DNA from: JAMHWF01 sp964371405
Lineage (GTDB): Bacteria; Pseudomonadota; Gammaproteobacteria; Burkholderiales; Burkholderiaceae_C
Assembly (NCBI GenBank): GCA_964371405.1
Contig: CAYJLV010000017.1
Span: 8,188 to 72,187, forward strand
DNA length: 64,000 nucleotides
Direction of reading: 5' to 3'
A model generated the notes under the pieces. The model ran no database searches, was not told where the DNA came from, and saw only the letters and a list, made by a program, of their open reading frames with translations. Of this stretch, positions 43,729 through 52,519 are shown piece by piece (position 1 is the stretch's first letter; each line of letters opens with the position of its first letter). The position numbers and the translations under genes are program-made.

Positions 43729-44718
43729 CTAGAAGCTGTGCTTCACGCCCAGATCGAACGCCGTGGTTCGCGTCAGTCCCTCGCGCTTGGCCGAGCCGGC
43801 GTCGGCGTACAGCGCGGTGCGTTTGCTCAACGCATGCTCGTAGCCGAGGCCGAACTTGGCCAGCCTGTTGTTCGTGCCTGTCGGATCGAGCCGCGCATAA
43901 ACTGCCTTCAGGCGGCCGGCACCGAGCGGGGCGGTGACACCGACACTCCACGCCTTGCGCTCCAGGTTGGCCACCTTCGACGTCGAGTACGCGACCATCG
44001 GTCGCACGACGCCGAGGTCGTAGGCCGCGCCGAGCACCCACAGCCGGTTGCTGCTGTCCACCTGGTCGAGGCCGAGGCCGACGTACAGCGGCCCTGCGCT
44101 GTACCGCAGGTGGCCGCCGACGGCGCGCTTGTTGGCGGGCGAGGTGCGCACGCCTTCGCCGGCGGAGACGGCAAGCTGGGCCGAGAAGCCGCCCCACACG
44201 GGCGAGCGATAGCCCACCGTGTTATTGCTGCGCACGTCGCCGTCGACGCGGTAGGCGGCGAGCAGGTAGTCATCCCGCGTGCGACCGACCGTGTCGCCGC
44301 CGAACGGATCGAGCGCGTCGGCAATCCAGTATGCGGGCAGGTAATCGCGACCCAGGTAGAGGGTGCCGGCGGCGTTCGAGCCCAGCTCGACGATCGAGCG
44401 GCCGTTCCACATCACGTTGGCGTTCTGCTGCGCCCCGGTGTCGGCGTTGAGACGGTGCTCGAGCAGCGCGCCGGCCTGCAGGCCATTGCCGAGATCCTCG
44501 CGCACACGCACGCCGAGCCGCGACGACGAGCCGCCGCGCACGTCCCAGCGGCTGCCGGCCGCACCGGTCTGGCCGTTGCCGCCGGCCAGCGCACTCGTGC
44601 CGTCATCCTGCTTCGTGACGCCGACATCGAGCCGGCCATAGATCGTGATGCCGGACTGCGCCGCGACGGGGCCCGCCACGGCGGCGGCGAAGGCACAGAC
44701 GCAAAGGGATTTGTTCAT
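43729..44718 (-). CDS. General porin (Burkholderiales OmpC-like)
   Basis: This is a 329-aa outer-membrane trimeric porin. The signal peptide MNKSLCVCAFAAAVAGPVAAQ is followed by the classical first strand SGITIYGRLDVGV. Further barrel strands include SRLGVRVREDLGNGL and GTLYLGRDYLPAY, and it ends with the terminal Phe of FDLGVKHSF, the BAM recognition signal. Size and motifs match the Gram-negative porin family of betaproteobacteria. The ATG at 44718 is chosen because it gives the signal peptide; an upstream open frame is antisense to queG and not real. Confidence 0.94.
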   Translation of the reverse strand: MNKSLCVCAFAAAVAGPVAAQSGITIYGRLDVGVTKQDDGTSALAGGNGQTGAAGSRWDVRGGSSSRLGVRVREDLGNGLQAGALLEHRLNADTGAQQNANVMWNGRSIVELGSNAAGTLYLGRDYLPAYWIADALDPFGGDTVGRTRDDYLLAAYRVDGDVRSNNTVGYRSPVWGGFSAQLAVSAGEGVRTSPANKRAVGGHLRYSAGPLYVGLGLDQVDSSNRLWVLGAAYDLGVVRPMVAYSTSKVANLERKAWSVGVTAPLGAGRLKAVYARLDPTGTNNRLAKFGLGYEHALSKRTALYADAGSAKREGLTRTTAFDLGVKHSF

Positions 44719-44822
44719 GGATTCGCAACACTGAAATTGGACAAGCCTCGCATTCCAGCGGTTGTCGATGAAAGTGTGATGACAGGTTCGCGCGCCGCCG
44801 CCGCGCGCGCGGGCGTCCAAGG

Positions 44823-45926
44823 TCAGCGGTCGTCGGCAGCGGCCCGAGCCTGCGCCAGCGCCCAGTCGATGTGCTCGCGCACCAGCGGGCTGGCGATCTC
44901 GCGCGCTTCGCGCAGCGCGCGCGCGATGTCCGCGTCGCCGGTGGCGCGCAGCGCGTTGCCGAGCGCCACCGCGAGGTTGCGGCGCCAGCGCTCGTGGCCG
45001 ATGCGGCGGATCGCGCTGCCTTCGGTGCGGCGCAGGAACTCGGCCTCGTCCCAGCGCCAGAGCTCGAGCAGCGTCGCGTCGGCCAGGCCCTCGCGCACAT
45101 CGAAGTCGGGCAGCGGCGAGCGCCGCGCGTACTTGTTCCACGGGCAGACGAGCTGGCAGTCGTCGCAGCCGTAGACGCGGTTGCCGATCGGCGCACGCAG
45201 CTCGGGCGGGATCGGCCCGTCGTGCTCGATCGTCAGGTACGAGATGCAGCGCCGCGCGTCGAGGCGGTACGGCGCGACGATGGCGCGCGTCGGGCAGACG
45301 TCGATGCACGCGGTGCAGTGGCCGCAGTGCCCGGTCTCGGGCAGCGTTACCGGCAGCGCCAGGTCGACGCAGATCTCGCCGAGGAAGAACATCGAGCCGG
45401 CGTCGCGCGCCAGCGCCAGCGTGTGCTTGCCGCGCCAGCCGGTGCCGGCGCGCGCGGCCAGCTCCACTTCGAGCAGCGGCGCCGAATCGGTGAAGACCCG
45501 ATGGCCATAGGGGCCGACCCAGCCGGTCAGCGCATCGGCGAGCTGCTGCAGCCGCGCGCGCAGCACCTTGTGGTAGTCGCGGCCTCGCGCATAGATCGAC
45601 AGCGCCGCCTGCCGCGGCGCGCCGAGGCGCCGCCACTCGACGGCGCGCCAGTCGTCCGGCGTTTCACGCGGCAGGTAATCGGCGCGCACCGTGATCACGC
45701 GCAGCGTGCCGGGCACCAGCTCGGCTGGCCGCGCGCGCTTCATGCCGTGACGCTGCATGTAGTCCATGCGTCCATGCCAGCCCTCGGCGAGCCAGGCGGC
45801 AAGCCCCGGCTCGGCGTCGGACAGGTCCGCGTCGGCGATGCCGATCTGGGAGAATCCGAGCGCCGTGGCGTGCGCGCGCAGACGCGCGAGCACGTCGTCG
45901 ATGTCAACGAGAGACCGGTCGCGCAT
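44823..45926 (-). CDS. queG: Epoxyqueuosine reductase
   Basis: QueG performs the last step of queuosine tRNA modification, reducing epoxyqueuosine with cobalamin and two [4Fe-4S] clusters. The 367-aa protein starts MRDRSLVDIDDVLARL. The cluster motifs are CGHCTACIDVCPTRAI and CDDCQLVCPWN, and the active-site region is VFTDSAPLLEVELAARAG. HEAT-like repeats close the protein. Its need for cobalamin links it to btuB in the same window. The ATG at 45926 shares its first base with the TTG start of the divergent tsaE; an ATG at 45944 is an alternative. Confidence 0.94.
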   Translation of the reverse strand: MRDRSLVDIDDVLARLRAHATALGFSQIGIADADLSDAEPGLAAWLAEGWHGRMDYMQRHGMKRARPAELVPGTLRVITVRADYLPRETPDDWRAVEWRRLGAPRQAALSIYARGRDYHKVLRARLQQLADALTGWVGPYGHRVFTDSAPLLEVELAARAGTGWRGKHTLALARDAGSMFFLGEICVDLALPVTLPETGHCGHCTACIDVCPTRAIVAPYRLDARRCISYLTIEHDGPIPPELRAPIGNRVYGCDDCQLVCPWNKYARRSPLPDFDVREGLADATLLELWRWDEAEFLRRTEGSAIRRIGHERWRRNLAVALGNALRATGDADIARALREAREIASPLVREHIDWALAQARAAADDR

Positions 45927-46390
45927 TGCCCATTCTAGGAACACGCACGCTGCACTGGGCCGACGAGTCGGCCTGCGAAGCGACGGCCCGCGAGCTGGCC
46001 GCGCGGGCCGCGATCCGCGACGCCTGCATCGAACTGCGCGGCGCGCTCGGCGCCGGCAAGACGACCTTCGCGCGCCACCTGCTGCGCGCGCTCGGCGTCG
46101 AGGGGCGCGTCAAGAGCCCGAGCTATGCACTGATGGAGCCGTACCGCGTCGCCGGCCTCGACGCCTGGCACTTCGACTTCTACCGCTTCGACGACCCGCA
46201 CGAATGGGAGGACGCGGGCTTTCGCGACGTGTTCGCGCAGCCCGGGCTCAAGCTCGTCGAGTGGCCCGAGCGCGCCGCCGGTCTGCTGCCCGAGGCCGAC
46301 CTGCACATTTCGATCGAGCTGTTGGACGAGACGCGGCGCCACGTCGCCTTCGAGGCCGGCACGGCGCGCGGCCTGGAGCTGCTGCCGTGA
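45926..46390 (+). CDS. tsaE: tRNA threonylcarbamoyladenosine ATPase TsaE
   Basis: TsaE is the P-loop ATPase that drives the t6A tRNA-modifying complex (TsaBDE). The 154-aa protein has Walker A GALGAGKTTFARHLL, the SPSYALMEPY segment and DFYRFDDPHEWEDAGF, all diagnostic. No ATG or GTG precedes the conserved start, so TTG 45926 (MPILGTRTLHW) is chosen. That makes it overlap the divergent queG start by one base. Its stop overlaps the amiC start (TGATG). Confidence 0.92.
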   Translation: MPILGTRTLHWADESACEATARELAARAAIRDACIELRGALGAGKTTFARHLLRALGVEGRVKSPSYALMEPYRVAGLDAWHFDFYRFDDPHEWEDAGFRDVFAQPGLKLVEWPERAAGLLPEADLHISIELLDETRRHVAFEAGTARGLELLP

Positions 46391-47694
46391 TGCAACGGCG
46401 TTCGGCGTTGCGTGGCCTCGGCGCCTTGGCGCTGCTGCTGGGCCGGGCCGAGATCGCGCGCGGCGCGACGATCCTCGCCGTGCGCGTCTGGCCGGCCGCC
46501 GAGTACACGCGCGTGACGATCGAGTCCGACACCGAGCTTGCCGCGAAGCACTTCGTGCTCGACAACCCCGACCGCCTCGTCATCGACGTCGAAGGTCTCG
46601 AGCTGAGCGCGCAACTGCGCGAGCTCGTCGGCAAGGTCAGCGGCGACGACCCCTACATCGCCGGCCTGCGCGTCGGCCAGTACCAGCCGCGTGTCGTGCG
46701 CCTGGTGTTCGACTTGAAGCAGCCTGTCGCGCCGCAGTTGTTCGCGCTGGCGCCGGTCGCCGCCTACCAGCACCGCATGCTGTTCGACCTGCGGCCGGTG
46801 CACGAGCGCGACCCGCTGCTCGCGTTGCTGCGCGAGAAGACCGCCGAGCCCTCCGCGCCGCAGCCGGCGCCCGACGTGCTCGGCGAGTTCATCGGCCGTG
46901 TCGAGCGGCCCGCGCCGCCGCCACGGCCGGGCGCGCCGCCGCCGGCGCCTGCCGCACCCGCCGACACGCCGCAGGGCAAGCTCGATCGCCTGATCGTCGT
47001 CGCGCTCGACCCCGGCCATGGCGGCGAGGACCCCGGCGCGATCGGCCGGCGCGGCCTGCGCGAGAAGGACGTGGTGCTCGCCGTCGCGCTGCGCCTGCGC
47101 GACCGCATCAACGCCCTGCCCGGCTTTCGCGCGATGCTCACGCGAGACGGCGATTATTTCGTGCCGCTGCAGCAGCGCGTCGCGAAGGCGCGCCGCGTGC
47201 AGGCCGACCTGTTCGTCTCGATCCACGCCGATGCCTTCCTCACGCCGCAAGCGCGCGGCGCGTCGGTGTTCGCGCTGTCGGAGAAGGGCGCGACCAGCGC
47301 CGCCGCGCGCTGGATGGCCGATCGGGAGAACACGTCGGACCTGGTCGGCGGCGCCAACATCAAGGCCAAGGACGCCGGCGTGCTGCGCACGCTGCTCGAC
47401 ATGAGCACGACGGCGCAGATCAAGGACAGCCTGAGGATCGGCCATGAGGTGCTGCGCCGCATCGAGCGCATCGCCCGGCTGCACAAGCCGCGCGTCGAGC
47501 AGGCGGGCTTCGCCGTGCTGAAGGCCCCCGACATCCCGTCGATCCTGGTCGAGACGGCGTTCATCTCGAACCCCGAGGAAGAAGCCAAGCTGCGCGACCC
47601 GGTCTACCAGGCGCAACTCGTCGACGCGCTCGCCGGCGGCATCCAGCGCTACTTCGCGAAGAACCCGCCGATCGCGCGGCAGCGGGTGCTATGA
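46390..47694 (+). CDS. amiC: N-acetylmuramoyl-L-alanine amidase (AmiC-type)
   Basis: This periplasmic amidase splits septal peptidoglycan at cell separation. The 434-aa protein starts MQRRSALRGLGALALLLG, a Tat-like signal (RRSAL), as in E. coli AmiA and AmiC. An AMIN domain follows (AVRVWPAAEYTRVTIESD; VGQYQPRVVRLVFDLK), then a Pro-rich linker (about 178-200) and the Amidase_3 zinc domain (VALDPGHGGEDPGAIG, LFVSIHADAF, SILVETAFISNPEEE). A gap helix like that regulated by EnvC/NlpD is present (about DRENTSDLVGG). It is coupled to tsaE by overlapping codons. Confidence 0.93.
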   Translation: MQRRSALRGLGALALLLGRAEIARGATILAVRVWPAAEYTRVTIESDTELAAKHFVLDNPDRLVIDVEGLELSAQLRELVGKVSGDDPYIAGLRVGQYQPRVVRLVFDLKQPVAPQLFALAPVAAYQHRMLFDLRPVHERDPLLALLREKTAEPSAPQPAPDVLGEFIGRVERPAPPPRPGAPPPAPAAPADTPQGKLDRLIVVALDPGHGGEDPGAIGRRGLREKDVVLAVALRLRDRINALPGFRAMLTRDGDYFVPLQQRVAKARRVQADLFVSIHADAFLTPQARGASVFALSEKGATSAAARWMADRENTSDLVGGANIKAKDAGVLRTLLDMSTTAQIKDSLRIGHEVLRRIERIARLHKPRVEQAGFAVLKAPDIPSILVETAFISNPEEEAKLRDPVYQAQLVDALAGGIQRYFAKNPPIARQRVL

Positions 47695-47725
47695 ATCGCT
47701 GACGCATTTGCGACGGCCTGAGCGG

Positions 47726-47827
47726 GCCGAGGCCACCGGGTGCCCTGCTCCGCTCATGTCCCCCGGCCCGCGCTGCGCGCGGCCTTCCTCCTTTGCTTCG
47801 CTACGCAGGGCACCCGGCGTCCTCGGC
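47726..47827. repeat. 102-bp inverted-repeat element between amiC and dedA
   Basis: The 23-base arms 47726-47748 and 47805-47827 pair with three mismatches in a row (7 + 13 matching). They enclose a smaller palindrome (GGCCCGCGCTGCGCGCGGCC, 47764-47783). No start codon with a credible reading frame is inside. It fits a large REP/MITE-like element or a strong bidirectional stop between convergent genes. Confidence 0.65.
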
Positions 47828-47884
47828 TGAAGTGACGTCGGCGCGGTGCATGCATGTTGCGGCGCCTCGACCAATGGCACGACG

Positions 47885-47994
47885 CAGGATCAGGCCGGTG
47901 GGGCGTGCTGCAGAGTGAAGTAGAGGTGGAGGCTCGGCCGCTGGCCGGGCCGGGGGACATTAACGCAGCAGCTCGCCCCGCCGGCCTGATCCGG
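47885..47994. repeat. 110-bp inverted-repeat element downstream of dedA
   Basis: Arms 47885-47911 and 47968-47994 are 27 bases with only about three mismatches; the core GGATCAGGCCGG...CCGGCCTGATCC is exact. The 56-base loop is purine-rich and then GC-rich. Together with the preceding element it fills the 321-bp gap between amiC and dedA, in which I see no gene. Confidence 0.65.
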
Positions 47995-48015
47995 GGCATG
48001 CGAGCGATACATCGA

Positions 48016-48675
48016 TCAGACCGCGCCCGTCGCACCCGCCGCCCGCCGTCGCGCCCGCCACGCCCCCGCGATCGCGATCAGCCCCGGCACGACGATCATC
48101 GCCCAGATGATCTTGTCGAGGTGCTCCTTGACGAACGGGATGTTGCCGAACAGGTAGCCCGCGCCGATCAGGCCGCCGACCCAAAGTGCGCCGCCGGTGA
48201 CGTCGTAGAAGGTGAACTTGGCGCGCGTCATCGCGGCGACGCCGGCGACGAAGGGCGCGAAGGTGCGCACGAAAGGCATGAAGCGCGCGATCACGATCGT
48301 GATGCCGCCATAGCGCTCGTAGAACTGGTGCGCCTGCTCGAACGCGCGCTTGTTGAACCAGCGCGACTGCTCCCACTGAAACACCTTGGGTCCGAACCAG
48401 CGCCCGATCGTGTAGTTGGTCTGGTTGCCGAGCACGGCCGCCGCCAGCAGCAGCGCGATCGACAGCGGCAGGCTCATCAGCCCGAGCCCGCACAGCGCGC
48501 CGACGACGAACAGCAGCGAGTCGCCGGGCAGGAACGGCATCACGACGACGCCGGTCTCGACGAAGATGATGGCGAACAGCAGCGCATAGACCCACGCGCC
48601 GTAGGTCTGCACGAACGTCGTCAGGTGCATGTCGACGTGCAGGATGAAGTCGATCAGGAAGGCGATGATTTCCAA
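48016..48675 (-). CDS. DedA-family membrane protein
   Basis: This is a 219-aa DedA/DTT-family inner-membrane protein, a group linked to undecaprenyl-phosphate recycling and envelope homeostasis. Five or six hydrophobic segments are seen. Typical motifs are VETGVVVMPFLPGDSLLFVVGAL (in part FLPGDSLLF), GNQTNYTIGRWFG, and ARFMPFVRTFAPFVAGVAAM with the essential Arg and Pro. The start is uncertain; TTG 48675 gives MEIIAFLIDFILH, and an ATG lies 15 codons later. It ends 8 bp downstream of the antiporter gene on the same strand. Confidence 0.88.
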   Translation of the reverse strand: MEIIAFLIDFILHVDMHLTTFVQTYGAWVYALLFAIIFVETGVVVMPFLPGDSLLFVVGALCGLGLMSLPLSIALLLAAAVLGNQTNYTIGRWFGPKVFQWEQSRWFNKRAFEQAHQFYERYGGITIVIARFMPFVRTFAPFVAGVAAMTRAKFTFYDVTGGALWVGGLIGAGYLFGNIPFVKEHLDKIIWAMIVVPGLIAIAGAWRARRRAAGATGAV

Positions 48676-48683
48676 GGGCAGCC

Positions 48684-50336
48684 TCAGAGGTTGGCGCGGA
48701 TGGCGCGCGCGAGGTGTTCGGTCTGCTCGTCCAGCGCGTCGCAGATGAAGCGCGCGCCGCTCTCTTCGAGCCAGGCGCGCTCGGCGTCGTTCGCCGCAGC
48801 GCCGATCACGGCGATGCGCGGATTGAGTCGCCGCGCATTGGTACACACCTGCATCTTCTGCGCCAGCGTCAGATCGGCCAGCACGAGGATGCGCGCATCG
48901 CGCACACCGGCGGCCGCCAGCACCTCGGCGCGCGCCGGATCGCCGTAGACGAACGAGACATCGGGCGCGTCATTCTGCTGCGGCTCGTCGGCGTCCGCGT
49001 CGACGACGGCCAGCGGCACACCGGCGGCACGCGCTGCCAGCCGCCGGCCGAGGCCGCGGTATCCGGCGATCACGACGATCGGCGGAGCGCCCTCGCGCGT
49101 CGTCACGGTCGGACGCCCGGGGTCGGCGTCCGGCTCGGACGGCATCGCGACGCCACGCCGGGCGCGCCGCTCGAACAGGTGTTCTGCGAGGCGAAACAGC
49201 ACCGGATTGAGCGCGATCGACACGATGGCGGCAACCACCAAGGCGTCCATCGCCTCGGGCCTGAGCACGCCGATCGATGCGCCGACGGTCGCCAGGATGA
49301 ACGAGAACTCGCCGATCTGCGCCAGCCCGACCGCCACCGTCGCGGCCGTCCGCGCCGAGTCGCGCAGCGCCAGCACGATGGCCAGCGCGACCAGCGGCTT
49401 GAGCAGCAGCACGACGGCGAGCACACCGACGATCAGCAACGGCTGCTCGACGACGACCAGCGGATTGAACAACATGCCGATCGAGACGAAAAACAGCGCC
49501 GAGAACACGTCGCGAAACGGCGCCATGTCGGCGGCGGCCTGCGGACCGAAGCGCGACTGCCCGACGACCAAGCCGGCAAAGAACGCGCCGAGCGCGACCG
49601 AAACGTGGAACACCTCGGCAGCCAGCACGGCAATGCCGAGCGCGACGACGAACACGGTGAGCGTGAACAGCTCGGCCGAGCGGGTGCGCACCATGCGCTC
49701 GAGCAGCCGCGACACCAGCCGCACGCCGATCACGCCGATCAGCACGGCGAAGGCGCCGACCTTCGCCAGCGCCCACACCAGCTCGGTGCCGAGCGAGTCC
49801 GCGGCGTCGCCGCGGGCCTCGCCCGCGATCACCGGCAGCACGACCAGCGCCGCGACGGTGAACAAGTCCTCGACGATGAGCCAGCCGACGGCGACGTGGC
49901 CGTCGTGCGCGCTGAGGCGGTTGCGCTCGACCAGCATGCGCATCAGCACGACGGTGCTCGCGACCGCCAGCGACATGCCGAACACGAGGCCCGCCGCATG
50001 CGACCAGCCGAATGCGCGCGCCAGCGCCCAGCCGGCGACAGCGGCCAGCGCGCTCTGGCCGACCGCACCCGGCACGGCCAGGCGCCACACGCGCAGCAAC
50101 TCCTGCGGATGGAAGTGCATGCCGACGCCGAACATCAACAGCACGACACCGATCTCCGACAGCTGCTGCGCCATCCCGAGGTCGGCCTCGAAGCCCGGCG
50201 TGTACGGCCCGACGACGATGCCCGCCGCCATGAACCCGACCAGCGTCGACAGCCCGATCTTCTGCGTCGCCCAGCCCAGCAGCAGCGCGAAGGCGAGCGC
50301 GCCGGCCAGCGTGACGATCAGGTCGAGGTTGTGCAT
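48684..50336 (-). CDS. CPA2-family cation/proton antiporter with TrkA-N domain (YbaL-like)
   Basis: This 550-aa protein has about 12 membrane segments of the Na+/H+ exchanger type (residues 1-385; VGWLIVEDLFTVAALVVLPV and VALGAFFAGLVVGQS) and a C-terminal RCK/TrkA-N domain. The NAD motif reads VVIAGYRGLGRRLAARA and VYGDPARAEVLAAAGV. This is the YbaL/KefB-type layout for potassium or proton exchange. YbaL fits best by length. The ATG at 50336 lies 60 bp from the divergent mutL ATG. It is followed by dedA. Confidence 0.88.
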   Translation of the reverse strand: MHNLDLIVTLAGALAFALLLGWATQKIGLSTLVGFMAAGIVVGPYTPGFEADLGMAQQLSEIGVVLLMFGVGMHFHPQELLRVWRLAVPGAVGQSALAAVAGWALARAFGWSHAAGLVFGMSLAVASTVVLMRMLVERNRLSAHDGHVAVGWLIVEDLFTVAALVVLPVIAGEARGDAADSLGTELVWALAKVGAFAVLIGVIGVRLVSRLLERMVRTRSAELFTLTVFVVALGIAVLAAEVFHVSVALGAFFAGLVVGQSRFGPQAAADMAPFRDVFSALFFVSIGMLFNPLVVVEQPLLIVGVLAVVLLLKPLVALAIVLALRDSARTAATVAVGLAQIGEFSFILATVGASIGVLRPEAMDALVVAAIVSIALNPVLFRLAEHLFERRARRGVAMPSEPDADPGRPTVTTREGAPPIVVIAGYRGLGRRLAARAAGVPLAVVDADADEPQQNDAPDVSFVYGDPARAEVLAAAGVRDARILVLADLTLAQKMQVCTNARRLNPRIAVIGAAANDAERAWLEESGARFICDALDEQTEHLARAIRANL

Positions 50337-50396
50337 GCGCGCCGATTATCCGCATGGGCTTCGGCGCGCCGGGGCACGCTCCTACAATCGACCCGC

Positions 50397-52181
50397 ATGA
50401 ATGCCGTGCTGGAGCGCGCCGCGCGCCGCCCGATCCGCGAACTGCCCGACGAGCTGATCAGCCAGATCGCCGCCGGCGAAGTCGTCGAGCGGCCAGCGTC
50501 CGTCGTGCGCGAGTTGCTCGACAACGCGCTCGACTCGGGCGCGCGCGACATCGTCGTGCGTCTCGCCTCCGGCGGCGTGCGCTCCATCGCCGTCGAGGAC
50601 GACGGCGCCGGCATCCCCGCCGGCGAGTTGCCGCTGGCGCTCAAGCGCCACGCGACGAGCAAGATCGGCTCGCTCGACGAACTGCAGTCGGTGGCGACGA
50701 TGGGCTTTCGCGGCGAGGCGCTGGCAGCCATTGCGTCGGTGGCCGAACTGGCGATCACGAGCCGCAGCGCCGACGCGCCACACGCCTGGCGCCTCGACGC
50801 GCGCAGCGGTGAGCTGGCTCCCGCGGCGCGCGCGGTCGGCACGACGGTCGAAGTGCGCGAGCTGTTCTTTGCCACGCCGGCGCGCCGCAAGTTCCTCAAG
50901 ACCGACGCCACCGAGCTGGCGCACTGCGTCGACGCGCTGCGCCGCCATGCGATCGTGCGGCCCGATGTCGGCTTCGCGCTGTGGCACGACGGCCGCGTCG
51001 TCGCGCAATGGCGGCGCAGCGACGCCGAGCGCCGCCTCGCCGACGTGCTCGGCGCCGAGCTGCTGGCGGCGAGCCGCGCCGTCGAGTGGAGTCGCGGCGC
51101 GCTGCGCGTGCACGGCCGCGCCGGCGTGCCCGATGCGGCGCGCGCCCGGGCCGACCAGCAGTTCCTCTACGTCAACGGCCGCCACGTGCGCGACCGGCTG
51201 CTCGCGCACGGCGTGCGCGCCGCCTACGACGACGTGCTGCATGGCCAGCGCCAGCCCGTCTACGTGCTGTTCGTCGAAGTCGACCCGGCGCGCGTCGACG
51301 TCAACGTCCACCCGACCAAGACGGAGGTGCGTTTTCGCGACGGCCGCGACGTGCACCAGGCGGTGCGCCAGGCGGTGCAGGACGCGCTCGCCGTACCGCG
51401 GTCGACGTCGACGCCGGCCGCCGAGTCCGTCGCCGCCGACGCGCCGACGATGTGGCGCAGCGCCGCGCCGCCGCAGCCGCCCGGCGTCGCGCTGCAGCAG
51501 GCCGCGCTGCTGTACGCGGCCGAGCCGCGCCCGCCGTGGCCCGCTCCCGCAGTCTTCGCACAATCCGCCAGCCCGGACGCCGCGGCCCGGCGCGACGACT
51601 GGCCGCTCGGCCGCGCGCTCGCGCAGCTCGGCGGCGTCTACATCCTGGCCGAGAACACTCAAGGCCTTGTCGTCGTCGACATGCACGCGGCGCACGAGCG
51701 CATCGTCTACGAGCGGCTCAAGCTCTCGCTGGGCGCAGCGACGCCGGCGGCGCAGCCGCTGCTCATCCCCGCGACCTTCGCCGCCAGCCCCGAGGAAGTG
51801 GCGACGGCCGAGTGCTGCGCCGATGCGCTCGTCGCCCTCGGCCTCGAGATCACGGCGCTGGCGCAGCACACGCTGGCGGTGCGCAGCTGCCCGGCCGCGC
51901 TCGCCGGCGCCGATGTCGTCGCGCTGGCGCGCAGCGTGCTCGCCGAGCTGGCGCAGTACGACGCGAGCAGCGTGCTGCAGCGAGCGCAGCACGAACTGCT
52001 CGCGACGATGGCCTGCCACGGCGCGGTGCGCGCGAACCGCCGCCTCACGATCGACGAGATGAACGCGCTGCTGCGCGACATGGAACGCACCGAGCGCTCC
52101 GACCAGTGCAACCATGGCCGGCCGACCTGGCGCCAGGTGTCGATGCGCGAGCTCGACGCGCTGTTCCTGCGCGGGCGCTGA
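50397..52181 (+). CDS. mutL: DNA mismatch repair protein MutL, endonuclease type
   Basis: MutL couples mismatch recognition to strand removal. The 594-aa protein has a GHKL ATPase N-terminus (EVVERPASVVRELLDNALD, DDGAGI, MGFRGEALAAI). In the C-terminal half, D428-M-H-A-x2-E-x4-E matches the metal-binding endonuclease motif DQHA(x)2E(x)4E. ACHGAVRA and C571-NHGRP are also present. So this MutL probably nicks DNA itself, as expected in a lineage without MutH. TACAAT at 50383-50388 may be its -10. It is divergent from the antiporter gene. Confidence 0.96.
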   Translation: MNAVLERAARRPIRELPDELISQIAAGEVVERPASVVRELLDNALDSGARDIVVRLASGGVRSIAVEDDGAGIPAGELPLALKRHATSKIGSLDELQSVATMGFRGEALAAIASVAELAITSRSADAPHAWRLDARSGELAPAARAVGTTVEVRELFFATPARRKFLKTDATELAHCVDALRRHAIVRPDVGFALWHDGRVVAQWRRSDAERRLADVLGAELLAASRAVEWSRGALRVHGRAGVPDAARARADQQFLYVNGRHVRDRLLAHGVRAAYDDVLHGQRQPVYVLFVEVDPARVDVNVHPTKTEVRFRDGRDVHQAVRQAVQDALAVPRSTSTPAAESVAADAPTMWRSAAPPQPPGVALQQAALLYAAEPRPPWPAPAVFAQSASPDAAARRDDWPLGRALAQLGGVYILAENTQGLVVVDMHAAHERIVYERLKLSLGAATPAAQPLLIPATFAASPEEVATAECCADALVALGLEITALAQHTLAVRSCPAALAGADVVALARSVLAELAQYDASSVLQRAQHELLATMACHGAVRANRRLTIDEMNALLRDMERTERSDQCNHGRPTWRQVSMRELDALFLRGR

Positions 52182-52244
52182 AACCTCGCCGGCACGAAAC
52201 CGGGTACCCTACGGCCCTACATCACCAGCAGCGGACCGTCGCCC

Positions 52245-52424
52245 ATGGCCAAGCCGAACTATTCGTACGAAAAGCGCCAGCGCGAACTGGCCAAGAAGAA
52301 GAAGAAGGAAGAGAAGGCGCAGCGCAAGGCCGCGCCGCGAGACACGCCCGCCGAGCCGCAGAGCGGGTCGCCGGCCGACGAACCGGCCGCCCCGCCTGCC
52401 GACGGCACGGCTGCGGGCACGTGA
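52245..52424 (+). CDS. Small Lys-rich conserved protein
   Basis: A 59-aa reading frame starts ATG GCC AAG (MAKPNYSYEKRQRELAKKKK) and continues with charged residues, then an Ala/Pro/Asp tail ending DGTAAGT. The first 30 residues have the character of a short basic protein that I associate with betaproteobacterial genomes (MAKPNYxYEKRQRELAKKKK). It may bind nucleic acid, but no function is known. It is 63 bp after mutL, on the same strand. Codon use is ordinary for the window. The start has no strong Shine-Dalgarno site. Confidence 0.7.
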   Translation: MAKPNYSYEKRQRELAKKKKKEEKAQRKAAPRDTPAEPQSGSPADEPAAPPADGTAAGT

Positions 52425-52519
52425 CGGGCAACGGATAACGAGGTCTGTTCGAGTCGGGCCGGCACAGGCCCTGCCGCTGCGCCCGGCCGAAAGGCTCACT
52501 GCGAACGAGCACTCTGGCC

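Noticed and set aside
52441..52500. tRNA-like GTTCGAGTC sequence
   Set aside because: No acceptor stem, anticodon arm or CCA end can be built around it, and the spacing is wrong for a T-arm.
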